This document shows positions 1-6,443 of a DNA stretch of 6,828 nucleotides, one piece after another. The translations under genes were made by a program, and so were the position numbers. The notes beneath the pieces are model-generated. The model saw only the letters and a program-made list of their open reading frames with translations. It did no database searches and was not told where the DNA came from. This DNA is from Planctomycetota bacterium (lineage in GTDB: Bacteria; Planctomycetota; Planctomycetia; Pirellulales; UBA7805). The stretch covers positions 1 through 6,828 of the forward strand of contig JAUWIQ010000108.1 in the NCBI GenBank assembly GCA_030605285.1, read 5' to 3'. Every line of letters starts with the position of its first letter. Within the stretch, counting starts at the first letter, position 1.

Positions 1-323
1 CCAGTCGCGTGGTGGTAGTCAATGGTGTCCAGCAGGTGCTTGAAGAAGTTAGCTACTACCTCGGCATCAGCGGATCTCAGATCCCTAATTTCGGGTTTGG
101 AATCCAGCAGGTGAAAGCCAACTCGCCAGCCGATCGAGCGGGACTGGTAACGGGGGACGTGATTGTCTCGGTCAATGGCCGGGAAATGACGGGCGAAGAG
201 GTCCTCGCGACTGCGATGCAGCAGACCCGCGGCGTCCTCGACCTAGAAGTAGTTGGCCAGGGAAGCGACACCCCGCGTTCGTTGCAGGTCGTCGCTGAGC
301 AGGTCCGGAATTCTAGCTTCTGA
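1..323 (+). CDS. PDZ-domain protein, C-terminal fragment
   Basis: The frame is already open at the left edge (first complete codon at position 3) and ends at TGA 321-323, so only about 106 C-terminal residues are present. From about residue 30 there is a PDZ domain: a carboxylate-binding-loop-like FGFGIQQV, then NSPADRAGL, then GDVIVSVNGREM, a helix (EEVLATAMQQ) and a closing strand (GVLDLEVV). PDZ domains bind C-terminal or internal peptide tails and are common in envelope proteases and scaffolds. The upstream VVVVNGVQQVLEEV could be the end of a preceding domain or a linker. About 20 residues follow the PDZ domain, with no membrane anchor. No catalytic domain lies in the visible part, so it could be the tail of an HtrA-like protease, a carboxyl-terminal protease or a non-enzymatic PDZ protein; I cannot tell which. 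The gene is convergent with the sigma factor gene and followed by a strong terminator. Confidence 0.85.
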   Translation, partial: SRVVVVNGVQQVLEEVSYYLGISGSQIPNFGFGIQQVKANSPADRAGLVTGDVIVSVNGREMTGEEVLATAMQQTRGVLDLEVVGQGSDTPRSLQVVAEQVRNSSF

Positions 324-351
324 GCTCTGGGAAGAACCGAGATGGCTGGGG

Positions 352-385
352 ACAGGGCGGGCTCGAAAAAGCCCGCCCTGTTTTT
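352..385 (+). terminator. Rho-independent terminator between convergent genes
   Basis: A perfect 12-bp GC-rich stem (352-363 acagggcgggct pairing with 370-381 agcccgccctgt) encloses a 6-nt loop (cgaaaa) and runs into a T tract at 381-385. This is a textbook intrinsic terminator for the + strand PDZ gene, which stops 28 nt earlier. On the - strand the hairpin begins 3 nt after the sigma factor stop codon, but a C-rich stretch rather than a T-run follows it. It could stall or protect the sigma transcript but is a weaker terminator in that direction. Confidence 0.9.
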
Positions 386-971
386 ATTGATGCACATCGA
401 GCAGCGTCTGCAGGCGAGCGATTCCACGCGAGAGCATCACCCGCACCGCACCATCGGTTTTATCCAATTTCGTTGCGATCTCTTTGGAGGGCAGGCCCTC
501 GAGATACCGCATGCGCAGCGCCTCCTGCTGCTCCTCGGGTAGGGTGCCGAGTGCGGCCAGCATGGCTAATTCCTTCTGGTTTCGCGAAAAGGCAGAACTC
601 GCGGTGGTCATGCTGGCCACGAGCAAGTTTTCCAGGGCCACGCTGCTTCTCAACTTGGCTTCCCTTGCGGCAGATCGTTTCTGTGCGGCAAAAAATCGGC
701 GATGGGTATCGATAATCCTTCGCTCGCAAAGTGTGTAGAGCCAGTGCATCGGATCGCGGGGCTCCCAAGCATCGGTGGAGAATGCGCGCAAGGCATCGGC
801 TGCCACTTCCTGGAGGATATCTTCGGGTTCGATTTTTGAGCGGAGATGGGATCCGGTCCGCTTCTGCAGGAAGGCGAGAAGTTGCGGCCGGTTTTGCTCT
901 ATAAAAGTTGCCAAGGATTCGGCATCACCTCGTCGAATTGGACCGACTTGTCCGCTATCATGTTGATTCAT
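384..971 (-). CDS. ECF-type RNA polymerase sigma factor
   Basis: The 195-residue product has the two-domain layout of an extracytoplasmic-function sigma factor, which directs RNA polymerase to a dedicated promoter set. Sigma-2 covers about residues 20-95. Its region 2.2 core-binding helix is EPEDILQEV (48-56), followed by the DNA-facing segment with W77 and RRIIDTHRR (84-92). Sigma-4 covers about 135-191, with LPEEQQEALRMRYLEG and the helix-turn-helix PSKEIATKLDKTDGAVRVML (161-180). The linker (about 96-134) is long and rich in Ser/Thr (S109, S110, S120, T122, T123, S125, S126, S129), as I recall for planctomycete ECF factors linked to kinases. The start is ATG 969-971, with a GGGAG motif 12 nt upstream; the stop is TAA. 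No anti-sigma gene adjoins it. The divergent neighbour is a membrane Ser/Thr kinase, which suggests control by phosphorylation. The family call is secure; the regulon is unknown. Confidence 0.93.
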   Translation of the reverse strand: MNQHDSGQVGPIRRGDAESLATFIEQNRPQLLAFLQKRTGSHLRSKIEPEDILQEVAADALRAFSTDAWEPRDPMHWLYTLCERRIIDTHRRFFAAQKRSAAREAKLRSSVALENLLVASMTTASSAFSRNQKELAMLAALGTLPEEQQEALRMRYLEGLPSKEIATKLDKTDGAVRVMLSRGIARLQTLLDVHQ

Positions 972-3293
972 AGCGTATCGAATCTCCCGGGCTGTTGGAA
1001 ATTAGCAGAGTCGAATAGCTTGAATGCAACGGACCCCTCAAAAAAGGATCCTGCCTTGTGGTTCTCTGAGGACGATGCCTTCTGGGCGTTAGTCGCGTCT
1101 AAAACGGACGCCTTGATCGCTGCTTGGGATACGAATCCTGGCGAGGGGGCATCCCTTTCCAATTTGATCAGCGACGTTCCCCCGCAGTACCGCCGTGCGA
1201 TGATCTGCGAATTGGTCAAAGTCGACCTCGAAATGCGGTGGCGTGATCGGACTGCAGGAGAGCCCCTGGAATTTTACTTGGGCAGGTTCCCGGAGATTGC
1301 GGATCCCGGGGGCGTTCCCGTGGATTTGATTTATGAAGAATACCAGATTCGAAATGCTGCGGGTAACCGGGTAAGCCGCGATGAAATTTTCAAGCGATTC
1401 CCCTCCCAAATTGCGCAATTCGATCAACTTGCGGGGACTGGGATGCCCTCGTTCGATTCTTCTCTTCCCGCAACCCAGCTCCTTCGGGATTCCGACGTAC
1501 AGCTTGCACCGCTGGTGGAAGGGAATTCCCTAGACCAATTTTCGGAAGGTGATCTGGTCGACGATTTTGATCTCCTGCTGTCGCTCGGCTCCGGCACCTT
1601 TGCGAGGGTTTTTTTAGCCCGGCAACGGAGCCTGGAACGCTTAGTCGCGCTCAAGATTGCCTCGGACGAGAGTCGGGAGCCGAGGACCCTCGCACAGCTG
1701 GACCACCCGAATATCGTACGCGTCTACGACCAGCGGCAGCTGCCGAAGGAAAAACTCCGTTTGCTTTATATGGAACTCGTTCCAGGCGGCACGCTCCAGG
1801 AGGTGATCGGGCGGATGGGACGGGGACATTATGGGGCGAAAGAATATTTAGCCCAAATCGACGAAACGCTGATCCGCGTAGGCTCTGCCCCACCCGTGAG
1901 CTCCATCCTGCGGCGCGATCTTCTTGAATTGCCCTGGCCATTGGCTGTTTGCCAGCTCGGCGCGCAGCTGGCGGACGGCCTGGCCTACGCGCATGAGAAA
2001 GGGGTTCTGCATCGCGACATCAAGCCAGCCAACGTATTACTCTCAGCCGAAGGGGCGCCCAAGCTGGCCGATTTCAATATCAGCTTCAATGCGGCGGGAC
2101 GCGATGAGCGCCCCAGTGACACCTTCGGTGGGTCCCTCGCCTATATGTCTCCCGAACAATTACGAGCCTGTCATGCGACCCTTGAAGGGCATCCCGAAGA
2201 TGTCGGCGAGGCAAGCGACATCTACTCTTTGGGGTTGGTGTTGCTGGAAGTTGTGAGCGGGCGTCGTATATTTAAGCAAACGAAGGGGGCTTCCGACTGG
2301 GAGGCCTCGCTCCAAAAAATGCTACGGGATCGAGAGGTGCTGGATATAGAAAGGGTATCCGACACGCTACCGAGCAATTGCCCTGATTCGTTCCGAGAGG
2401 TGGCCTTAAGTTGTCTCGCGATGAAACCGCAGGATCGCCCGCGGACTGCCGGTGTCCTCGCCACTCGATTGCGACTCTGCTTGCGACCCAGGCTCTGGCG
2501 ATTACTGCGCGGACCCCAGTCGCGTTGGGCCCAGTTTTTTTCACGTTACCCACTCACGCTGGTGTTTCTAGTCACCATGCTGCCGATGGTCCCGGTGGCC
2601 CTATTTAATTTTGCGTACAACCGTGGCATGCTTGCAACGCGTTTTCCGGACGTCTTGCCTCTCTTCGACCGGGTGCAGTTCTGGATTAACAGTATTGGTT
2701 TTCCCGCCGGAATTGCGATCGGCGTCCTGCTCGCTTACCGCGCCATCTATCGCTGGCCACACCCCGCTGCGGGACGACGCGGGCAGCCGACCCCCCTGCT
2801 CAATCTCGGGCGAAACCTCGCGGCGCTTTCGATTTCGCTTTGGTTAATTTCCGGGCTGACCTTTCCGGCCAGTTTGCACTGGGGAACGCCCGCCGGGGCA
2901 GATCCTCTGATTTACACGCTCTTTATTCTTACCCTCACGCTCTGTGGCTTGATTGCAGGCACCTATCCCTATTTATTTGTTAATTTCCTCTCGGTACGAC
3001 TGCTGCTTCCGGGCATGCTCCGCCGGGGCGCCACACTTCCCGATGCGCGGGAACTCGATCGGGCCCGCAAGATCACCCGGTTGTTTGTGTCCCTGACTGC
3101 GGTCGTGCCGATGCTCGCTATCCTGCTGGCCGTACTTTTTCGCAGCGAACAACAACTTACGCTGATTGTACTCTCGATCGCCGGGCTGATCGGGTTTTTA
3201 ATCGCCCTGCCGCTCGGACGCGAAATGGACGAGGACCTGGGAGCACTCCAATTTATGGACGATCCGTTGGCCGAGTCGTGGGAGCCCTCCTAA
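960..3293 (+). CDS. Membrane Ser/Thr protein kinase (planctomycete type)
   Basis: A Hanks-type kinase of 777 residues if ATG 960 is the start. Residues 1-200 are a cytoplasmic leader containing ELVKVDLEMRWR and two RFP motifs (109-111, 146-148), typical of planctomycete kinases. The kinase domain spans about 203-505: glycine loop LGSGTFARV (209-217), VALK lysine K232, probable alpha-C glutamate E240, HRDIKPAN (351-358, catalytic D353), DFN (371-373) in place of DFG, SPEQ (397-400), and D420 in SDIYSLG. An insert at about 283-326 lies between the hinge and the E helix. Six hydrophobic segments follow (about 531-550, 573-595, 618-637, 650-676, 705-727, 732-752), then an acidic tail, so the kinase domain should face the cytoplasm. 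Start choice: ATG 960 has no ribosome binding site and overlaps the divergent sigma start by 12 nt. TTG 1020 (757 residues) avoids the overlap. ATG 846 would lie deep inside the sigma gene and is unlikely. Partnership with the sigma factor is inferred from position. Confidence 0.92.
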   Translation: MLIHSVSNLPGCWKLAESNSLNATDPSKKDPALWFSEDDAFWALVASKTDALIAAWDTNPGEGASLSNLISDVPPQYRRAMICELVKVDLEMRWRDRTAGEPLEFYLGRFPEIADPGGVPVDLIYEEYQIRNAAGNRVSRDEIFKRFPSQIAQFDQLAGTGMPSFDSSLPATQLLRDSDVQLAPLVEGNSLDQFSEGDLVDDFDLLLSLGSGTFARVFLARQRSLERLVALKIASDESREPRTLAQLDHPNIVRVYDQRQLPKEKLRLLYMELVPGGTLQEVIGRMGRGHYGAKEYLAQIDETLIRVGSAPPVSSILRRDLLELPWPLAVCQLGAQLADGLAYAHEKGVLHRDIKPANVLLSAEGAPKLADFNISFNAAGRDERPSDTFGGSLAYMSPEQLRACHATLEGHPEDVGEASDIYSLGLVLLEVVSGRRIFKQTKGASDWEASLQKMLRDREVLDIERVSDTLPSNCPDSFREVALSCLAMKPQDRPRTAGVLATRLRLCLRPRLWRLLRGPQSRWAQFFSRYPLTLVFLVTMLPMVPVALFNFAYNRGMLATRFPDVLPLFDRVQFWINSIGFPAGIAIGVLLAYRAIYRWPHPAAGRRGQPTPLLNLGRNLAALSISLWLISGLTFPASLHWGTPAGADPLIYTLFILTLTLCGLIAGTYPYLFVNFLSVRLLLPGMLRRGATLPDARELDRARKITRLFVSLTAVVPMLAILLAVLFRSEQQLTLIVLSIAGLIGFLIALPLGREMDEDLGALQFMDDPLAESWEPS
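984..988 (-). promoter_or_regulatory. Ribosome binding site of the sigma factor gene
   Basis: On the - strand GGGAG lies 12 nt upstream of the ATG at 971. The spacing is somewhat long, but this is the only purine-rich motif near that start. Confidence 0.4.
1001..1029 (-). promoter_or_regulatory. Candidate promoter for the sigma factor gene
   Basis: On the - strand TTGCAT (1024-1029) and GCTAAT (1001-1006) are separated by 17 nt, with a TC-T context just before the -10 box. Matches to the housekeeping consensus are modest (3/6 and 4/6). Transcription would start near 994, giving a leader of about 23 nt that contains the ribosome binding motif. The element overlaps the alternative TTG start of the kinase gene at 1020. 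A self-recognised ECF promoter is an alternative that I cannot identify by eye. Confidence 0.3.
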
Positions 3294-3435
3294 GGCGAGT
3301 TGGGGCATTAACCGGACGCGTCATGGACATTTGCTGCATGAGGAGACATTTTGTGCTGACAGGATGCGCGCGAAAGGTTACGCTATATCGAGTCAATCAC
3401 CTCGGCACGGCAGGTAGGCCCTGGAGCAAGTTGTG
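3294..3435 (+). promoter_or_regulatory. Gap with candidate promoter and ribosome binding site
   Basis: This 142-nt gap separates the kinase stop from the ceramidase-like gene. CTGACA (3356-3361) and TACGCT (3379-3384) with a 17-nt spacer are a possible promoter (5/6 and 3/6 consensus matches), which is weak evidence. GGAG at 3423-3426, 9 nt before ATG 3436, is a good ribosome binding site for the next gene. No T-rich terminator hairpin follows the kinase gene, so read-through from it is possible. A short open frame in this gap is discussed under findings. Confidence 0.35.
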
Positions 3436-4893
3436 ATGTGCGCGCTAACAAAAAATACCCGGCGAACGTTTCTTGCGAATTCGGCGCTCGGTGTCGGGGG
3501 ACTCCTGGCGGCGAGTGCACCGCGACCGTTATGGGGGGCAACTAAAAACAGCGGCTTCGAAGCGGGCGCTGCCGAGCGAAATATTACGCCTCCGGTCGGC
3601 ATGGAGATCACCCATTACATACGCGAAACTATCGGCGTGCACGATCCGCTGTATGTTCGCGCGGTTCTGCTCCGCGATCGTGACGGGCGGGAAGTCGCCC
3701 TGGTGAGCGCCGATCTGATCGGTGCCGGGTTCACCTGTTGCGATGAAGTCCGCGAGCGGGTAAAGGCCGAGACCGGTGTGGACGAAGTCTGGTTCAGTTG
3801 CAGCCATACACACGCTGGCCGCTGGCTGGTCTCAACGCCAGTCCCGGGACGGGAATATACTGAAAAGCTCGCGTGGGATGAGGGGACCCATGTCCCCATC
3901 ACCCAACGGCCCGAGGAGTGGCGTTGGAACGATAGCGTCCATCAAAAGATCGTGGATGTAGTCCGGCAAGCCAAAGACCAAGCCGAACCGGCATTAGTAA
4001 AAGCAGGAAAAGCTCCGGGTCAGGTTGGCTTCAATCGGCGGATTACCGGCGCCGATGGCTATACCTATATGGGTGTGAACCGGGAAGGTTTGATCGTTCC
4101 CTGGACCAGCATCCTTTCAGCAGAGAGCCACAAAACAGGAAAACCGATCTTTGTCCTTTTCGAGCACGCGGCGCATCCCGTGACGGTGCCGCACACGAGC
4201 AAACTAATCAGCGCGGATTTTCCCGGCGCGGCAGTGGCCAAGATTCGAAAATCGCTAGGGGGCGATTGCATCGCCGCATTTGGGCAGGGTTGTAGCGGGA
4301 ATATTAACAGCTTTCCACTGCGATCCACACACAAGGACGCACAGGCCGCCGGCAACAAGCTTGGCGAGGCAGTTCTCGTTGCGATGGGAAAGGCCAAGCC
4401 GGTCCGCACCGACACGCTTCGTTTCCTCACCATTCCATCGCTGCTGCCGACCCAACCGCTGCCGAGTGAGAAACTAATCGCCGCACAGATGATCGAGCAG
4501 AAAGACCACCCCGAGCGCATCGCGCAGCTCGAAAAGATTACGGCAAAACGGTCCAGCGGGACCGCGCCGGTTTCACGACGCTTTGACGTGCATGGATTGA
4601 TGCTTGGGGAGGACTTTTGCCTCGTCAGCCTTCCGTATGAACATTTCAGCCATACGGAACGCTGGGTCGACCGCACCGCGCCGTTTGGCACTACCATGAC
4701 GTTTTCACTCACCAACGGTGGCCGTGGCTACATCGGTTCCGATGAAGGTCTCGCGATGGGGGCCAATGGCGGGTATGAAGCGGGAGCGTTACCGAATTGG
4801 AGCGCTCATGAGGTCATGTCCCCTAATTTGGGTGGACCGGCGGGCGGTAGCGAACAAATGATCAAAGGGGCGATTGCCGCACTCTGGGCCTGA
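3436..4893 (+). CDS. Tat-exported neutral/alkaline ceramidase-like hydrolase
   Basis: The 485-residue product carries a twin-arginine signal, TRRTFLANSALGVGGLLAAS (residues 8-27), so it is probably exported folded with its metal. The mature part matches the catalytic domain of neutral/alkaline (non-lysosomal) ceramidases, zinc amidases that split ceramide into a fatty acid and a sphingoid base. Visible motifs are AERNITPPVG (46-55), SHTHAG (123-128, H124 and H126), EHAAHPV (243-249, likely ligand H247), FGQGCSGNIN (282-291), PYEHFSH (400-406, likely ligand E402) and LTNGGRGYIGS (425-435, likely ligand Y432). These would supply the His/His/Glu/Tyr zinc site known in the family. It is shorter than full ceramidases (about 650 residues or more) and lacks their C-terminal Ig-like domain, so the substrate may differ. 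ATG 3436 has GGAG 9 nt upstream; GTG 3433 is an alternative start. It is the first gene of a likely three-gene unit. Family call firm, ceramide as substrate uncertain. Confidence 0.88.
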   Translation: MCALTKNTRRTFLANSALGVGGLLAASAPRPLWGATKNSGFEAGAAERNITPPVGMEITHYIRETIGVHDPLYVRAVLLRDRDGREVALVSADLIGAGFTCCDEVRERVKAETGVDEVWFSCSHTHAGRWLVSTPVPGREYTEKLAWDEGTHVPITQRPEEWRWNDSVHQKIVDVVRQAKDQAEPALVKAGKAPGQVGFNRRITGADGYTYMGVNREGLIVPWTSILSAESHKTGKPIFVLFEHAAHPVTVPHTSKLISADFPGAAVAKIRKSLGGDCIAAFGQGCSGNINSFPLRSTHKDAQAAGNKLGEAVLVAMGKAKPVRTDTLRFLTIPSLLPTQPLPSEKLIAAQMIEQKDHPERIAQLEKITAKRSSGTAPVSRRFDVHGLMLGEDFCLVSLPYEHFSHTERWVDRTAPFGTTMTFSLTNGGRGYIGSDEGLAMGANGGYEAGALPNWSAHEVMSPNLGGPAGGSEQMIKGAIAALWA

Positions 4894-4940
4894 CGGACGA
4901 TGCGATTTCTCACAACAGGGCTCTCCCAGGATTGGAAATA

Positions 4941-5663
4941 TTGAAAATCAAACGCGTCGACATCTTTCCGCTCAGCGTGTTCTGCATGCAACTCGGGCCA
5001 CCTCCCTTTGCGGGCGCGGCCGCAAAGGACAAGGACCAACTGGTTCAACATGCCCTCTCGATGCGGGATCAATCAGCCCCGCCGAGTTCTGCACACGCCG
5101 CCTGGACCGGGGATGTCCGCGGTCATGAATTCATTCACAGTGATCCTCTCTTTGAGAACCTATTTTCTGAAATCGCGAAGGGCATCGACGCTTATTTTGA
5201 CGCACTCGGGCTCGATCGCAAGCAATTTAATTTGTATTTCACCCGCAGTTGGGCGGCGGTTGCGCATGCAGGGGAACGCATTACGCGCCATGCCCACCTG
5301 CAGTCTCATCTCAGTATCGCCTATTACCTAACCAAACCAGAACAGGGTGGACGCATTGTATTGCTCGATCCGTCGCCACCGAATCAGTTTGCGCCAGGAT
5401 TGTTCGAGCCGCGGGAAGAGGATTTATTCATCGGCCCACGGAATGCTGCCAACAGTAATCATCTGGTTGTGGACGTGGAGGAGGGGGACCTGGTCATTTT
5501 CCCTTCCCAAATGCAGCACGCAACCGAACCGCACACCGCAACGGAGCCGCGGATTACCATTGTCTCAGACGTTCTCGTGACGCTCAGCGACAGCAGCGGC
5601 AAGGAGTTTATGCTCCCGGATCCCTCCCACTGGAAAAAAATGGCGAGTCCCGGAGCAGACTGA
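4941..5663 (+). CDS. 2OG-Fe(II) oxygenase, TIGR02466-like
   Basis: A 240-residue protein resembling the TIGR02466 / 2OG-FeII_Oxy_5 family, double-stranded beta-helix enzymes expected to couple 2-oxoglutarate decarboxylation to hydroxylation of a substrate. Numbering from TTG 4941, the signature runs SWAAV (103-107), RHAHLQSHLSIAYYLTKP (116-133), GGRIVLLDP (136-144), then EEGDLVIFPSQMQH (180-193) and RITIVSDV (204-211). Candidate iron ligands are H117 and/or H119 and the distal H193; R204 would bind the 2OG carboxylate. The first motif reads H-x-H where classical enzymes have H-x-D/E. No signal peptide or membrane segment is seen, so it should be cytoplasmic. Start: TTG 4941 has AGGA (4928-4931) 9 nt upstream; the in-frame TTG 4932 abuts that motif and is less likely. 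It begins 47 nt after the ceramidase-like gene. The substrate is not predictable from sequence; homologues occur in bacteria and phages. Confidence 0.8.
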   Translation: MKIKRVDIFPLSVFCMQLGPPPFAGAAAKDKDQLVQHALSMRDQSAPPSSAHAAWTGDVRGHEFIHSDPLFENLFSEIAKGIDAYFDALGLDRKQFNLYFTRSWAAVAHAGERITRHAHLQSHLSIAYYLTKPEQGGRIVLLDPSPPNQFAPGLFEPREEDLFIGPRNAANSNHLVVDVEEGDLVIFPSQMQHATEPHTATEPRITIVSDVLVTLSDSSGKEFMLPDPSHWKKMASPGAD

Positions 5664-5712
5664 GCACTCGGGGCCTAACCGGTTTGTCGCTGGGGTGGGT
5701 TTCTGTCGCTGC

Positions 5713-5717
5713 GGAGG
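5713..5717 (+). promoter_or_regulatory. Ribosome binding site that fixes a GTG start
   Basis: GGAGG lies 6 nt before GTG 5724. The two ATG codons nearer to it (5719 and 5722) are in another frame and meet TGA at 5725-5727, so the GTG is the only workable start for the long frame. Confidence 0.75.
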
Positions 5718-5723
5718 AATGAT

Positions 5724-6215
5724 GTGAAACAGATTTCCCTGGATCCGACCGTCGTTCCAGATGCCTTGACCGCAGCGGAATGTGACCAGATCATTCAAAC
5801 CGCGGAAGATGCGGGCTTCGGTTGCGACATCGATACGGTCGACCAACAACCGGCCTGGGAGATGAATCTTCTTTCCTACCCGGCGGGCGAAATGTCGGCT
5901 AAGAGGATGCGCGACATCATTTGCGGCTTGCAGGATTCTTTTAAGCCTGCGCAATACATGATCTACGTGAGGAAATATGGAGCCGCCTATCGGCCCGATC
6001 TTGCACCCCATCACGATCGCAGTACGGTCTCCTTCACCGTGGCGCTCAACGACGATTTTGTCGGAGGGGAGTTTTACTATCTCGATGCTGAGGAACAACG
6101 CCACACAGTCCCCTTGCGCAAAGGCGCTGCGGTCGTATTCGGGGGCAATGTCATGCACGGCATCGACCCGGTTGCAGAGGGTATCCGCTATTCGTTAGTG
6201 ATGCACTGCATCTGA
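5724..6215 (+). CDS. 2OG-Fe(II) oxygenase, prolyl-4-hydroxylase type
   Basis: A compact 163-residue protein of the 2OG-Fe(II) oxygenase superfamily, closest in style to the prolyl 4-hydroxylase alpha-subunit / 2OG-FeII_Oxy_3 group. Visible motifs are YMIYVRKYGAAYRP (78-91), PHHDRSTVSFTVALN (95-109) with the H96-x-D98 iron pair, FVGGEFYYLD (112-121), LRKGAAVVFGGNVMHGIDPV (131-150) with the distal iron ligand H145, and R155 in GIRYSLVMH for the 2OG carboxylate. The core is therefore complete and the enzyme should be active. It is shorter than most family members (about 200 residues or more), the N-terminal part being trimmed. No export signal is seen. It starts at GTG behind a strong GGAGG, 60 nt after the other oxygenase, so co-transcription is likely. 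Sequence resemblance to that neighbour is limited to the fold, so this is not a duplication. The target could be a protein side chain, a free amino acid or another small molecule; the sequence does not decide. Confidence 0.87.
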   Translation: MKQISLDPTVVPDALTAAECDQIIQTAEDAGFGCDIDTVDQQPAWEMNLLSYPAGEMSAKRMRDIICGLQDSFKPAQYMIYVRKYGAAYRPDLAPHHDRSTVSFTVALNDDFVGGEFYYLDAEEQRHTVPLRKGAAVVFGGNVMHGIDPVAEGIRYSLVMHCI

Positions 6216-6303
6216 GGTCTCCTTTTCGTGGCGCGCGGAAGGCCGCCTGCAGCGAGGCTTGCATGCCACGGGGGCGAGTTTGTCCTGAAATAACAAACCA
6301 GCC

Positions 6304-6327
6304 CGTGAATTGCAAAGAATATTCACG
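6304..6327. repeat. Inverted repeat, possible operator
   Basis: Perfect 7-bp arms (cgtgaat / attcacg) are separated by 10 nt and nested with the palindrome gaatattc at 6317-6324. No T-run follows on either strand, so it is not a terminator. Its position about 130 nt before the next start and just upstream of a weak promoter candidate fits a dimeric regulator site. It could equally be chance. Confidence 0.35.
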
Positions 6328-6443
6328 AAAATCCTTGCGATCTCGGACATTTGCGGTTAATTTGGAGGCTCTCAGATAAGCTCCTGCCGTGGATAGGGCG
6401 CTTGTCGGCAAGGTCGGGCCATCTCGATACACGATCCACATGA

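Noticed and set aside
846..959. Upstream in-frame extension of the kinase frame to ATG 846
   Set aside because: It would overlap the divergent sigma gene by 126 nt within its conserved sigma-2 coding part; the AG-rich motif touches the ATG with no spacer.
4065..4715. Long - strand open frame (216 codons) opposite the ceramidase-like gene
   Set aside because: It lies wholly inside a well-supported gene with clear family motifs, and its translation shows no domain; it is a codon-bias shadow.
5719..5727. ATGATGTGA just before the second oxygenase
   Set aside because: It codes for two residues and then stops; it only shows that the GTG at 5724 is the real start. Any attenuation role would be guesswork.
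5565..6158. - strand open frame (197 codons) opposite the two oxygenases
   Set aside because: It spans parts of two real genes and the gap between them, and shows no recognisable motif.
6227..6270. GC-rich hairpins after the second oxygenase (CGTGGC / GCCACG arms with inner small stems)
   Set aside because: The loop is 32 nt long, the inner stems are only 4 bp, and there is no T-run, so I do not call a terminator.
6151..6441. - strand open frame (96 codons) across the gap after the second oxygenase
   Set aside because: It overlaps the end of the oxygenase gene, has a low-complexity Arg/Ser translation, and has no ribosome binding site or domain.
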